A stretch of 64,000 nt of DNA. Origin: Kitasatospora aureofaciens (lineage in GTDB: Bacteria; Actinomycetota; Actinomycetes; Streptomycetales; Streptomycetaceae). The position numbers and the translations under genes are program-made. The stretch covers positions 1 to 64,000 of the forward strand of contig NZ_JPRF03000026.1 of assembly GCF_001188955.3 (NCBI RefSeq), read 5' to 3'. Below are positions 49,078 to 56,794 of the stretch, piece after piece. The notes beneath the pieces are model-generated. The model worked only from the letters and a program-made list of their open reading frames with translations, did no database searches and was not told the origin of the DNA. Numbering within the stretch: the stretch's first letter is position 1; every line of letters starts with the position of its first letter.

Positions 49078-49106
49078 CGTCGATTGACGCCAATCGTCAA
49101 TCGACG
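49078..49106. promoter_or_regulatory. Perfect 12-bp inverted repeat, probable operator
   Basis: CGTCGATTGACG (49078-49089) and its exact complement (49095-49106) flank the 5 bases CCAAT. The repeat lies in the divergent region between the ArsR-type regulator and the MFS gene and contains a TTGACG -35-like element. It is the likely binding site of the regulator. Confidence 0.65.
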
Positions 49107-49142
49107 GGACACCGGCCCCCACCCGGGCGGACCGTACCGGCC

Positions 49143-50423
49143 ATGAGTGTGACCCAGGAGAAGTCCGTCCATGACCACGCCGCCGTCCGCACCGGCGAGC
49201 CGGCCGCCCCGCCGATCGGTACCGGCCGCAACGGCCCGTCCGCCCTGCTGAGCCTGCTGACCGCCGCGGGTGGCCCCCGGTACGCAGCGGCGCTCGCCGT
49301 CGACGCGGTGGGCGGCGGCATGCTGCGCCCGTTCCTGCTGCTGTACGGCGTCGGGGTGCTGCACCTGCACGCCGGATCGGTCGGCCTGGCGCTGTCCGCC
49401 GGGATGGTCGCGGGCCTGCTGGTGGTGCCGCTGACCGGCCGTTGGATCGACAGCGGCGCCCGCACCCTGCCCGCCGCCGTCACCCTGGTGCTCCGGTCGG
49501 CCGGCGCGCTGACCCTCCTGACGGCCGACGGGCTGGTGCTGTTCACCGCGGCGGCGGTGCTGTTCGGCATCGGCAGCCAGTCCTGGCCGACCACCCACGC
49601 CGCCGTGGTGAGCACCCTGACCGAGGGCCGGCTGCGGGACGCCGCACTCGCGGCCGGCAAGTCGGTGCGCAACGCGGGCCTGGGCGCGGGCGCGCTGCTG
49701 GCCACCGTCGCGGTCGCCGGCGGCACGGACTCGATCCGGCTGCTGGCCGGGGTGACGGGCGTGGCCTGCCTGGTCGCCGCCGCCCTGGTCGGTTCGCTGC
49801 GGGTCCGGGCGCCGCAGAAGGCCGCCGAGCGAGCCGGGGCCGCCGTGGCGCCGGGCGAGCCGCTGCGCCGGATCACCGTGCTGAGCCTGGCCAATCTGCC
49901 GTACGCGTTCTGCTTCGACGTGCTGGAGGTGGCGCTGCCCGCGCTGCTGGTGCTGCACCTGCACACCTCCGCGGCCTGGTCCTCGGGCGTGTTCGTGGGC
50001 AACACCGTGCTGGTGATCGTGCTGCAGCTGGCCGTCGTGCTCCGGCTGGCGAAGCGCTCGCGGCGGGCCGTGCTGGCGGCCGCGGGGGCCGTGCTGAGCG
50101 TCTCCTACCTGGGCTTCTGGGCAGCAGGCACATTGGGCGGCACCTCGGGGGCGGCGGGCGTCGCGGCAGTGGCCGTGCTGTACACGCTGGGCGAGATCCT
50201 CTACACCGGTTCGGGCACGGCCCTGGTCGCGGCCTCCGCTCCGCCGCACCTGCTCGGGCGGGCGCTGGCCCGGTGGGAGCTGTCCTCGGGGGTCGGCCGG
50301 GCGGCGGCGCCGGCGGTGCTGACGGCGCTGCTGGCCTCCGGCCCCGGGCTGCTCTGGGGGGCGCTCGCGCTGACCACGGCGGTCGGGGCGCTGGCGGTGC
50401 TGCGGCTGGGGCCGACGGAGTAG
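49143..50423 (+). CDS. MFS transporter
   Basis: 426 aa with about 12 membrane segments from residue 35 on and a 30-residue soluble N-terminus. GRWIDSGARTLPAAV (about 99) is the motif A-like loop after helix 2, and SQSWPTTHAAVVSTL lies in the fifth helix region. It is related to multidrug-type exporters; substrate unknown. No good ribosome-binding site is seen before 49143. It is divergent from the ArsR-type regulator and probably under its control through the inverted repeat 36 bases upstream. It may be a second efflux system for the cluster product. Confidence 0.86.
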   Translation: MSVTQEKSVHDHAAVRTGEPAAPPIGTGRNGPSALLSLLTAAGGPRYAAALAVDAVGGGMLRPFLLLYGVGVLHLHAGSVGLALSAGMVAGLLVVPLTGRWIDSGARTLPAAVTLVLRSAGALTLLTADGLVLFTAAAVLFGIGSQSWPTTHAAVVSTLTEGRLRDAALAAGKSVRNAGLGAGALLATVAVAGGTDSIRLLAGVTGVACLVAAALVGSLRVRAPQKAAERAGAAVAPGEPLRRITVLSLANLPYAFCFDVLEVALPALLVLHLHTSAAWSSGVFVGNTVLVIVLQLAVVLRLAKRSRRAVLAAAGAVLSVSYLGFWAAGTLGGTSGAAGVAAVAVLYTLGEILYTGSGTALVAASAPPHLLGRALARWELSSGVGRAAAPAVLTALLASGPGLLWGALALTTAVGALAVLRLGPTE

Positions 50424-50455
50424 GGCGTGTTCGACGGGATGGGATGATCATCGGC

Positions 50456-51019
50456 ATGGCCCTGACCCCGTACCAGCAGCAGCTGCACGACCGAGTCGTC
50501 GCCGCGACCGAGGTGGTCCCCCCGCCGGCGCCCTGGCGGCCGGTCCGCGGCGGACTGATCCCGGTCGGCGGGCTGACGGGCATCGGCTTCGCCGTCCACC
50601 CCGAGACCGGGCACGACCTCGTGCTGACGGTCTCCAGCACCGGGCACGGCCTGTTCGACGCGGTGACGGGCGAGAAGCTGGAGCGCGACTACGACCCGGA
50701 GGAGGACCCGGACGGCCCGGACCTCTCCTGCCCCGGCATCGGCCCGGTCGCCGACGTCCGGATCCCGGTGGCCGGCCTGTGGGGCGGCGGCCTCCACACC
50801 GACGCGGCCGGCGGCTGGGGCGTCGAGGTGATCTCCCCGGAGTGGCCGCACCACCGCGTCCTGCTCACCTCCGGCCCCTGGACCGGCGAGCACGGCCAGG
50901 CCTGGCACCACGTCTTCCACGTCTGCTGGTCCGAGTTCCGCGCCGCCGGCTTCTCCCCCACCGGCCGCACCCTCGCCGTGGCCACCAGCAGCGACCTCAC
51001 CCTCTGGACCCGGCACTGA
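50456..51019 (+). CDS. Unknown soluble protein with beta-rich repeats
   Basis: A 187-aa protein with no recognised domain. It starts MALTPYQQQLHDRVV and contains short hydrophobic strands (LIPVGGLTGIGFAV, DLVLTVSSTGHGLFD, TLAVATSSDLTLWTRH) reminiscent of WD/beta-propeller-like repeats of the kind GxDxxLTVSSxGxGLFD. An in-frame ATG at 50444 is an alternative start; neither has a strong ribosome-binding site. It follows the MFS gene by 32 bases on the same strand and is ended by a large hairpin. Confidence 0.75.
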   Translation: MALTPYQQQLHDRVVAATEVVPPPAPWRPVRGGLIPVGGLTGIGFAVHPETGHDLVLTVSSTGHGLFDAVTGEKLERDYDPEEDPDGPDLSCPGIGPVADVRIPVAGLWGGGLHTDAAGGWGVEVISPEWPHHRVLLTSGPWTGEHGQAWHHVFHVCWSEFRAAGFSPTGRTLAVATSSDLTLWTRH

Positions 51020-51065
51020 CGCCGCTCAACACCGGTGGCCGGGTCCGCGATGCGGACGGGGTGTC

Positions 51066-51135
51066 GTCCGAGCCCGCGGCGGTGTGCACCCGATCGGCTG
51101 CACACGGCGTGCCGCCGCGGGCCGGGGCTCCGGAT
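51066..51135 (+). terminator. Compound hairpin after the unknown gene
   Basis: GCCCGCGGCGG at 51072-51082 pairs with 51112-51122. Inside it TGTGCA (51083-51088) pairs with TGCACA (51099-51104), and flanking bases add imperfect pairs. It ends the gene at 51019 and insulates the next operon. Confidence 0.55.
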
Positions 51136-51202
51136 GCGGACCGGGCCGCCAGCGCCGATGCTGGCGACGAGGCGTGCCCGGCCAGAGGAAGGACCACTAG
51201 GA

Positions 51203-51283
51203 ATGAGCGAACGCAGTGAGCGAGTCGGCACAAGGTGCGGGTTGCGCGAAGCGCCTGCCGAGCGAAGCGAGGTGGGCGCATGA
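51203..51283 (+). repeat. Leader ORF / dispersed repeat, copy B (26 codons)
   Basis: An ATG-started 26-codon frame (MSERSERVGTRCGL... ending PAERSEVGA) whose TGA overlaps the ATG of the MBL gene at 51280. It is the partner of copy A at 48960-49040 on the other strand, with the same length and the same overlap. Confidence 0.6.
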
Positions 51284-52083
51284 GCGCTCTCGACTTCGAG
51301 ATCATCGACGCTCCCGACAGCTCGCTCAACAAGACCGCCGTCCTGGTCAGCGGCCCGAACAACGCCCTCCTGGTGGACGCCGGGTTCACCCGTTCCGACG
51401 GGCGCCGGCTGGTCGAGCGGGTGCGTGCCACCGGCAAGGAGCTGACCACCGTGTTCGTCAGCCACGGCGACCCGGACTTCTACTTCGGAGCCCAGGAGGT
51501 CCAGGACGCCTTCCCCCGGGCCCGCTTCCTGGCCACCGCCTCGACCGTGGAGCACATCCAGGAGACCTTCGAGGAGAAGCTGCGGGCCTGGGCGCACCTG
51601 GGCCCCGAGCTGCCCACCCGGCTGGTGCGACCCGAGGTGCTGCCCGGGGACGAACTCGTCTTCGAGGGCCACCGGTTCGAGCTGCGCGGCGCCGACTTCC
51701 ACCTGCCCGACCGGCACTACCTGTGGCAGCACCACCACCGCGCGGTGCTCGGCGGGGTGCTGCTCTTCGAGGGTCTGCACGTGTGGACGGCCGACACCCC
51801 GACCGCCGCCCAACGGACCGCCTGGATCGATCTGTTGGACGGCATGGAGGCGCTCCACCCGACCTGGGTGGCGGCCGGTCACCGGGTCGCCGACGCCCCC
51901 ACCGACCTGAACGCCATCGACCACACCCGCGCCTACCTGCGCGCCTTCGAGACCGAACTGGGCCGCAGCGCCGACGCGGCCGCCGCCAAGGAGGCGCTGG
52001 AGCGGCGCTTCCCCGAGCTGGGTCTGCGGATCGCGGTCGACATCGGCACCAAGGTCGCCAAGGGCGAGATGGCGTGGGGGTGA
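51280..52083 (+). CDS. Divergent MBL-fold protein
   Basis: 267 aa with an MBL-fold layout: a first strand VLVSGPNNALLVDAGF, then SHGDPDFYFG (about 61-70) in place of the usual HxHxDH, then QHHHRAVLGG and AAGHRVAD. Several first-metal ligands differ from the standard set, so it may bind a single metal or have a changed chemistry. The ATG at 51280 overlaps the stop of a 26-codon leader frame. It is followed after 7 bases by a SnoaL-like gene and so probably forms an operon with it. Substrate unknown. Confidence 0.8.
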   Translation: MSALDFEIIDAPDSSLNKTAVLVSGPNNALLVDAGFTRSDGRRLVERVRATGKELTTVFVSHGDPDFYFGAQEVQDAFPRARFLATASTVEHIQETFEEKLRAWAHLGPELPTRLVRPEVLPGDELVFEGHRFELRGADFHLPDRHYLWQHHHRAVLGGVLLFEGLHVWTADTPTAAQRTAWIDLLDGMEALHPTWVAAGHRVADAPTDLNAIDHTRAYLRAFETELGRSADAAAAKEALERRFPELGLRIAVDIGTKVAKGEMAWG

Positions 52084-52090
52084 GCAACCG

Positions 52091-52522
52091 GTGATCGAGA
52101 TCCCCCGGGACGTGGCCGGCTTCGCCGAGTCCCCCGCCCCCGCGGACGTGGTGCGCCGCCAGTACCTGGCCTCCGCCCGCGGCGACCTGGCCGCGCTGCG
52201 CAGCACCCTCGCCGAGGACGTCGAGTGGACCGAGATGGCCGGTTTCCCGCTGGCCGGCACCTACCGCACCCCGAAGGGCGTCATCGCCCACGTCATGGAG
52301 CGACTGGCCGCCGAGTGGGACCACTGGACGGCGCACGACGACACCTACGTGGTGGACGGCGAGAACGTGGTGGTGCTGGGCCGCTACACGGCCGTGCACA
52401 GGGACACCGGAAAGCCGCTCTCGGTCCGGGTCGCCCACCACTTCACGGTGCGCGGCGGCCGGATCGTCCGGTTCGAGCAGTTCACGGACACCGCGCTGGT
52501 AAGGGACGCGACGACGGGGTGA
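52091..52522 (+). CDS. SnoaL-like / NTF2-fold protein
   Basis: 143 aa with the NTF2-like cone fold of the SnoaL family: VVRRQYLASARGDLAALRST helix, then LAEDVEWTEMAGFPLAGTY, a long sheet, and HHFTVRGGRIVRFEQFTDT near the end. Such proteins are isomerases, cyclases, hydrolases or simple ligand binders. The GTG start at 52091 is 7 bases after the MBL gene stop. Its role is unknown; pairing with an MBL protein suggests a small catabolic or detoxification unit. Confidence 0.85.
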   Translation: MIEIPRDVAGFAESPAPADVVRRQYLASARGDLAALRSTLAEDVEWTEMAGFPLAGTYRTPKGVIAHVMERLAAEWDHWTAHDDTYVVDGENVVVLGRYTAVHRDTGKPLSVRVAHHFTVRGGRIVRFEQFTDTALVRDATTG

Positions 52523-52645
52523 CGCCCGGGTGATCCGGAGCGCCCGCGGTCGCGCCGTTCACCCGAACGGGTCAGCGCGGCGCGGCGCGCCCGGCGCGGT
52601 CTCGACAGACCACCCGGACGGCGGCAGGCTGGCCCCGGATCTTCA

Positions 52646-52715
52646 ACGCAGCGCAATCCACGCAGCGCAATCAACGCAACGCGATCAACGGAGCGCGATC
52701 CACGGAGCGCAAGGA
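52646..52715 (+). repeat. Five tandem 14-bp repeats ending in the ribosome-binding site
   Basis: Units at 52646, 52660, 52674, 52688 and 52702 follow the consensus ACGSARCGCRATCM. The fifth unit degenerates into AAGGAG, the ribosome-binding site of the oxidoreductase at 52723. No gene lies in the 200-bp gap. Confidence 0.75.
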
Positions 52716-52722
52716 GTCGGGA

Positions 52723-53997
52723 ATGGCGGACAGCGAGCGGCCGATCGTGATCGTCGGGGCGTCCCTGGGCGGGGCCAAGGCGGCCGAGGCACTGCGCGAG
52801 GCCGGATACCGGGGCGGCATCGTCCTGATCGGCGAGGAGCACGAGCGCCCGTACGAGCGGCCGCCGCTGTCCAAGGGCTACCTGACGGGCAAGGACGACC
52901 GGGAGAAGATCTACGTCCACCCGCCGCAGTGGTACGCCGAGCACGACATCACCCTGCGCCTCGGCACGGCGGTGGCCGCGATCGACCCGGCCGCCCACAC
53001 CGTGACCCTGGCGGACGACGGCCAGGTGGGCTACCACAAGCTGCTGCTGACCACCGGCTCGGAGCCGCGCCGGCTGCCGGTGCCCGGCGCGGAGCAGGAC
53101 GGCGTGCTCTACCTGCGCCGGGTCGACGACAGCGACCGGATCAAGGCCGCGCTGCGCCCGGGCGCCCGGATCGCGGTGATCGGCGCCGGCTGGATCGGCC
53201 TGGAGGTGGCGGCCGCGGCCCGTACGGTGGGCGCCGAGGTCACCGTCCTGGAGGCGCTGGAGCTGCCGCTGCTGCGGGTGCTCGGCCGGGAGGTCGCCCA
53301 GGTCTTCGCCGACCTGCACCGCGACCACGGCGTGGACCTGCGCTTCGGCGTCCAGGTGACCGAACTGACCGGCGCCGACGGCAAGGTGAGCGGCGTGAAG
53401 CTCGGCGACGGCAGCGAGGTGGCGGCCGACGCGGTGGTGGTCGGCATCGGCATCTCCCCCGCCACCGCGCTGGCCGAGGCCGCCGGGCTGGAGGTCGACA
53501 ACGGCATCAGGACCGACCAGCACCTGCGCACCTCGGACCCGGACGTGTACGCGGCCGGGGACGTCGCCAACGCCCACCACCCGCTGTTCGACCGGCACAT
53601 CCGGGTCGAGCACTGGGCCAACGCCCTCAACCAGCCGCAGACCGCCGCCCGCGCGATGCTCGGGCAGCCGGACGCGGTGTACGACCGGGTCCCGTACTTC
53701 TTCACCGATGCCGAGTGGACACCCCGGCAGCCTAACGAGCCGGTGGCGTCGCGGGACAAGCTGAGCATGGAATACCTCGGCTACGTCGAGCCTGACGGCT
53801 ACGACCGGGTCGTGTTCCGAGGGGACGTGAAGGCCAACGAGTTCATCGCGTTCTGGCTCAAGGACGGCCGGGTCCTCGCCGGTATGAACATGAACGTCTG
53901 GGACGTCACCGACCCGATCCGCGAACTGATCGTCTCCAAGCGCGTGGTGGACGCCGACCGCCTGGCGAACCCGAACATCGCCCTCGGCGAGGTTTGA
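52723..53997 (+). CDS. FAD-dependent ferredoxin reductase-like oxidoreductase
   Basis: 424 aa, pyridine-nucleotide-disulfide-type reductase of the ferredoxin/rubredoxin/putidaredoxin reductase group. IVIVGASLGGAKAAEAL (about 8-24) binds FAD, ERPYERPPLSKGYL is typical of the group, IAVIGAGWIGLEVAAAA (about 148) binds NAD(P)H, and DVYAAGDVANAHHP (about 272) closes the FAD site, followed by a C-terminal reductase domain. It could reduce the ferredoxin coupled to the P450 at the left of the window. It sits behind a tandem-repeat leader with a good ribosome-binding site and appears monocistronic. Confidence 0.92.
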   Translation: MADSERPIVIVGASLGGAKAAEALREAGYRGGIVLIGEEHERPYERPPLSKGYLTGKDDREKIYVHPPQWYAEHDITLRLGTAVAAIDPAAHTVTLADDGQVGYHKLLLTTGSEPRRLPVPGAEQDGVLYLRRVDDSDRIKAALRPGARIAVIGAGWIGLEVAAAARTVGAEVTVLEALELPLLRVLGREVAQVFADLHRDHGVDLRFGVQVTELTGADGKVSGVKLGDGSEVAADAVVVGIGISPATALAEAAGLEVDNGIRTDQHLRTSDPDVYAAGDVANAHHPLFDRHIRVEHWANALNQPQTAARAMLGQPDAVYDRVPYFFTDAEWTPRQPNEPVASRDKLSMEYLGYVEPDGYDRVVFRGDVKANEFIAFWLKDGRVLAGMNMNVWDVTDPIRELIVSKRVVDADRLANPNIALGEV

Positions 53998-54027
53998 CTG
54001 GGCGTTTCGTTCCTGTCAGGTTCCGCG

Positions 54028-54250
54028 TCAGGTCTGGGTGGTCTCGCCGGTGAGTCGGCGGGTCATGAGGCCGATCATCGCGCCGTGGATCACGGCTTCG
54101 GAGCGGGCCGGCAGGGCTTCGTAGTCGCGGGCCAGGCGTCGGTGGTTCATGAGCCAGCCGAAGGTCCCGCTCGACTACCCAGCGTCGGGGCTGCTCGATG
54201 AGTCTCCTGGTCATGGGGGTGCGGCGGACGATCTCGACGTCGAGGGTGGG
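54028..54250 (-). pseudogene. IS5-family transposase, 3' remnant with a frameshift
   Basis: The last ~75 codons of an IS5-type (IS1647/IS112-like) transposase. Reading leftward it gives LDVEIVRRTPMTRRL, QPRRWVVER, then after a one-base insertion WLMNHRRLARDYEALPARSE and AMIGLMTRRLTGETTQT before the stop at 54028. The tryptophan-rich RRWVVERT...WL segment is the hallmark of this family's C-terminus. The insertion (GAGCGGGACC where GAGCGGACC is expected) and the loss of the 5' part make it non-functional. It abuts the stop codon of the next operon, so an insertion or deletion once happened there. Confidence 0.8.
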
Positions 54251-55492
54251 TCAGAGGCCGATGCCGCCGATCGACCACCATTCGAGGACGTGGTTCGGGC
54301 TGCCGGACGAGGTGAGCTGGAACTCGGTCTCCTTGTTGACGAGGAAGGTGGCCGACTGGCCGACTCCTACGGTGGCGCGCGCCAGGACCGTCCCGTAGCG
54401 GGTGAGTTCGAGGGTCGCGCTTCCGCCGGTGCCACGATGGTTGAGGACCAGGTAGCCGTCGCTGGGCAGGGCCCGTTGGTACGAGCCGGCCGTGATGGTG
54501 TTCTTGCGCTGGAACAGGTAGCTGTCGGCGTTCGCGCTCAACACCCCGCGCACCCGGTCGGCCTGGACCGTGCCCGAGAACGTGGCACTCGCGCCGGTGA
54601 CGCTGCCCCCGAACTGTGCGCCCGCGGCAAAAGTGGCGTTCCCCGCGAAGGCGGTGTCCGCCGCGAACGAGGCGCCGGCGTCGAACGCCGCGCTCCCGCG
54701 CACCGTCAGGTTCTGCACTTCGAGGTCGGGGACGCGGACGGTCACGGTGGTGGACAGGATGCGCTCCACCGTTCCGGTGCCGGCCTGCACGGTGGCGCGC
54801 AGGTAGAACACCGTGCTGCGACGGACGTCGTGCACCGTGAAGGTGCTCAGGCCCAGCACGTTGACGTCGGCGGCCTCGTACAGCAGCCGCAGCGAGGAGG
54901 CGCCGCCCGCCTCCCAGTTGAGCTTGACCGAGCCACCGTTGTCGATGATGAGGTCTTCGGCGATGAAGTTGCGCAGGTAGAAGTCCGCGGGGAACTTGCC
55001 GATGTCGATCGTCGTGGAGTCGGTGGCCCAGTAGTCGTCACCGCTCTCGGCCCACTCGACGTCGATCCGCAGCGGCGAACTGCCGACCTGGGAGTTGATC
55101 CGAAGACCCATCAACTGCACGGTCACGCCCTCGTCGCGCCCGATGGTGGCGTGGCCGGAGGCGGGGGTGAAGGTGACGGTCTTGGCCGTGGTGCTGATAG
55201 TCGCCGACCACCCCGGCAGGCTGATCTGCGGAGTGCCGCTGTTCAGGTCCGAGGTCAGGTCCGGGGAATTGGGCCCCGTGGGGACGTTGAGCACGATCTT
55301 GCGGCAGTCGATCGCACCGAGGGACCGGCGGCTGCCGACGATCACCAGGTCGGCACGCTCGGGATCACCGCTGGACGGCGAGACCCGCACCGGATCGGGG
55401 TTGGTGTTCAGCTGGAAGTGCAGGGGCTGCACCGACCGCTCGCCGGCCTTGGCCTCGGACTCGGTGACGGTGATCTGCGCAATGGTGGCCAT
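54251..55492 (-). CDS. Fibre-like paralogue 3: shared N-terminal module with beta-roll C-terminus
   Basis: 413 aa. Residues 1-275 are shared with the two upstream paralogues: NTNPDPVRVSPSSGDPERAD, GRDEGVTVQLMGLRIN, VEWAESGDDYW, then an Ig-like domain (DNGGSVKLNWEAGGASSLRL to ILSTTVTVRVPDLEVQNLTV). Residues 276-330 are short repeats (FDAGASF, FAGNATF, FAAGAQFGG, ATFSGTV) likely to form a beta-roll or fibre shaft, and the end (about 335-413) looks like a compact beta-sandwich head. No signal peptide. Its start overlaps the previous stop (TGATG). The architecture resembles tail-fibre or receptor-binding proteins, but no family was recognised. Last gene of the operon. Confidence 0.82.
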   Translation of the reverse strand: MATIAQITVTESEAKAGERSVQPLHFQLNTNPDPVRVSPSSGDPERADLVIVGSRRSLGAIDCRKIVLNVPTGPNSPDLTSDLNSGTPQISLPGWSATISTTAKTVTFTPASGHATIGRDEGVTVQLMGLRINSQVGSSPLRIDVEWAESGDDYWATDSTTIDIGKFPADFYLRNFIAEDLIIDNGGSVKLNWEAGGASSLRLLYEAADVNVLGLSTFTVHDVRRSTVFYLRATVQAGTGTVERILSTTVTVRVPDLEVQNLTVRGSAAFDAGASFAADTAFAGNATFAAGAQFGGSVTGASATFSGTVQADRVRGVLSANADSYLFQRKNTITAGSYQRALPSDGYLVLNHRGTGGSATLELTRYGTVLARATVGVGQSATFLVNKETEFQLTSSGSPNHVLEWWSIGGIGL

Positions 55493-56721
55493 CAGTTGAC
55501 TCCTGTCTCGTTCACGGTTGCCGGCTCGCTCTCCACCAGCACGCTGTCCGCCACCCCGCCGAACGGGATCCAGGTCACCCGCACCGTGGCCTTGTCGATG
55601 GGGCCGCTGTAGTAGTACTCGCAGCGCGCGCCCTTCCGGACCGGGAGCGTCGCCGAGGCCCCGGCACCGCTCGTCGGATGGGCCCGGGCAATCAATCCGC
55701 CGCTGGAGACATAGGCGCTATGGAGGTCGATGCTGCCATTCAGCTTTTTCACCGTCAGCACCGCGAGGCCGTCGGTCTGCGCCGTGAACTGCTGCACCGA
55801 GGCGTCAACTTCGAACACCTGGCGGCTCCCGAGCAGCTCCACCGCCCCCTCCTCGAAAGCGACTTCGCCCTTCACCGCGAGCCGGTGGCCGGCGGGCGCG
55901 ATCAGCTCGCCCTTGGCCGTGATGGCGCCGTTGACCAGCAGGTTGGCGACTTCGAGATCGGGGATGCGGACGGTGACCGTGGTGGACAGGATCCGCTCCA
56001 CGGTGTTGCCGCCGACCTGCACGGTCGCGCGCAGGTAGAACACCGTGGTGTGGCGCACGTTGTTGATGGTGTAGGTGCTCAGGTTGAGCACGTTGACGTC
56101 GGCGGCGTCGTACAGCAACCGCAGCGAGGAGGCCCCGCTGGACTCCCAGTTGAGCTTGACCGAGCCGCCGTTCTCGATGACCAGGTCCTCGGAGATGAAG
56201 TTGCGCAGCACGAAGTCCGGTGGGAACTTGCCGATGTCGATGGTGGTCGAGTCGGTGCTCCAGTAGTCGTCGCCGCTCTCGGCCCACTCGACGTCGATAC
56301 GCAGCGGGGAGCTGCCCACCACGGCGTTGATCCGGAGCCCCATCAACTGCACGGTGACGCCTTCGTCGCGCCCGATGGTGGCGTGGCCGGAGGCGGGGGT
56401 GAAAGTGATCGTCTTCGCCGTGGTGTTGGTGGTCGCGGTCCAGCCGGGGAGGCTGATCTGCGGTGTGGCGCTGTTCAGGTCCGAGGTCAGGTCCGGGGAG
56501 TTGGGTCCGGTCGGGACGTTGAGCACGATCTTTCGGCAGTCGATCGGGAGGGTGCTGCGGCGACTGCCGACCAGGACTAGGTCGGCCCGGGCCGGGTCGC
56601 CGGCGGACGGCGAGACCCGCACCGGGTCCGGGCTGGTGTTCAGTTCGAAGTGGAGTGCCTGCCCGGCCAGTGCGCCGTTCTTGGCGTCGGACTCGGTGGC
56701 GGTGATCTGCGGGACGGCCAT
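55492..56721 (-). CDS. Fibre-like paralogue 2: shared N-terminal module with different C-terminus
   Basis: 409 aa. The N-terminal 275 residues closely match the flanking paralogues (NTSPDPVRVSPSAGDPARAD; VEWAESGDDYWSTDSTTID; LSTTVTVRIPDLEVANLLV). The C-terminal 130 residues are unrelated to either: a short beta-helical part (GAITAKGELIAPAGHRLAV, EVAFEEGAVELLGSRQVF) and a terminal sandwich (GARCEYYYSGPIDKATVRV). The stop overlaps the next start (TGATG). No signal, membrane segment or catalytic motif. Same N-terminus with a new tip suggests assembly on a common base with variable specificity. Confidence 0.82.
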   Translation of the reverse strand: MAVPQITATESDAKNGALAGQALHFELNTSPDPVRVSPSAGDPARADLVLVGSRRSTLPIDCRKIVLNVPTGPNSPDLTSDLNSATPQISLPGWTATTNTTAKTITFTPASGHATIGRDEGVTVQLMGLRINAVVGSSPLRIDVEWAESGDDYWSTDSTTIDIGKFPPDFVLRNFISEDLVIENGGSVKLNWESSGASSLRLLYDAADVNVLNLSTYTINNVRHTTVFYLRATVQVGGNTVERILSTTVTVRIPDLEVANLLVNGAITAKGELIAPAGHRLAVKGEVAFEEGAVELLGSRQVFEVDASVQQFTAQTDGLAVLTVKKLNGSIDLHSAYVSSGGLIARAHPTSGAGASATLPVRKGARCEYYYSGPIDKATVRVTWIPFGGVADSVLVESEPATVNETGVN

Positions 56722-56794
56722 CAGCGTGCTTCTCGTTCTCTGCTCGTTCTCTGCTGGCGGGTTGCGGGACTACGGGGCCGGCCGACTCCGACCG

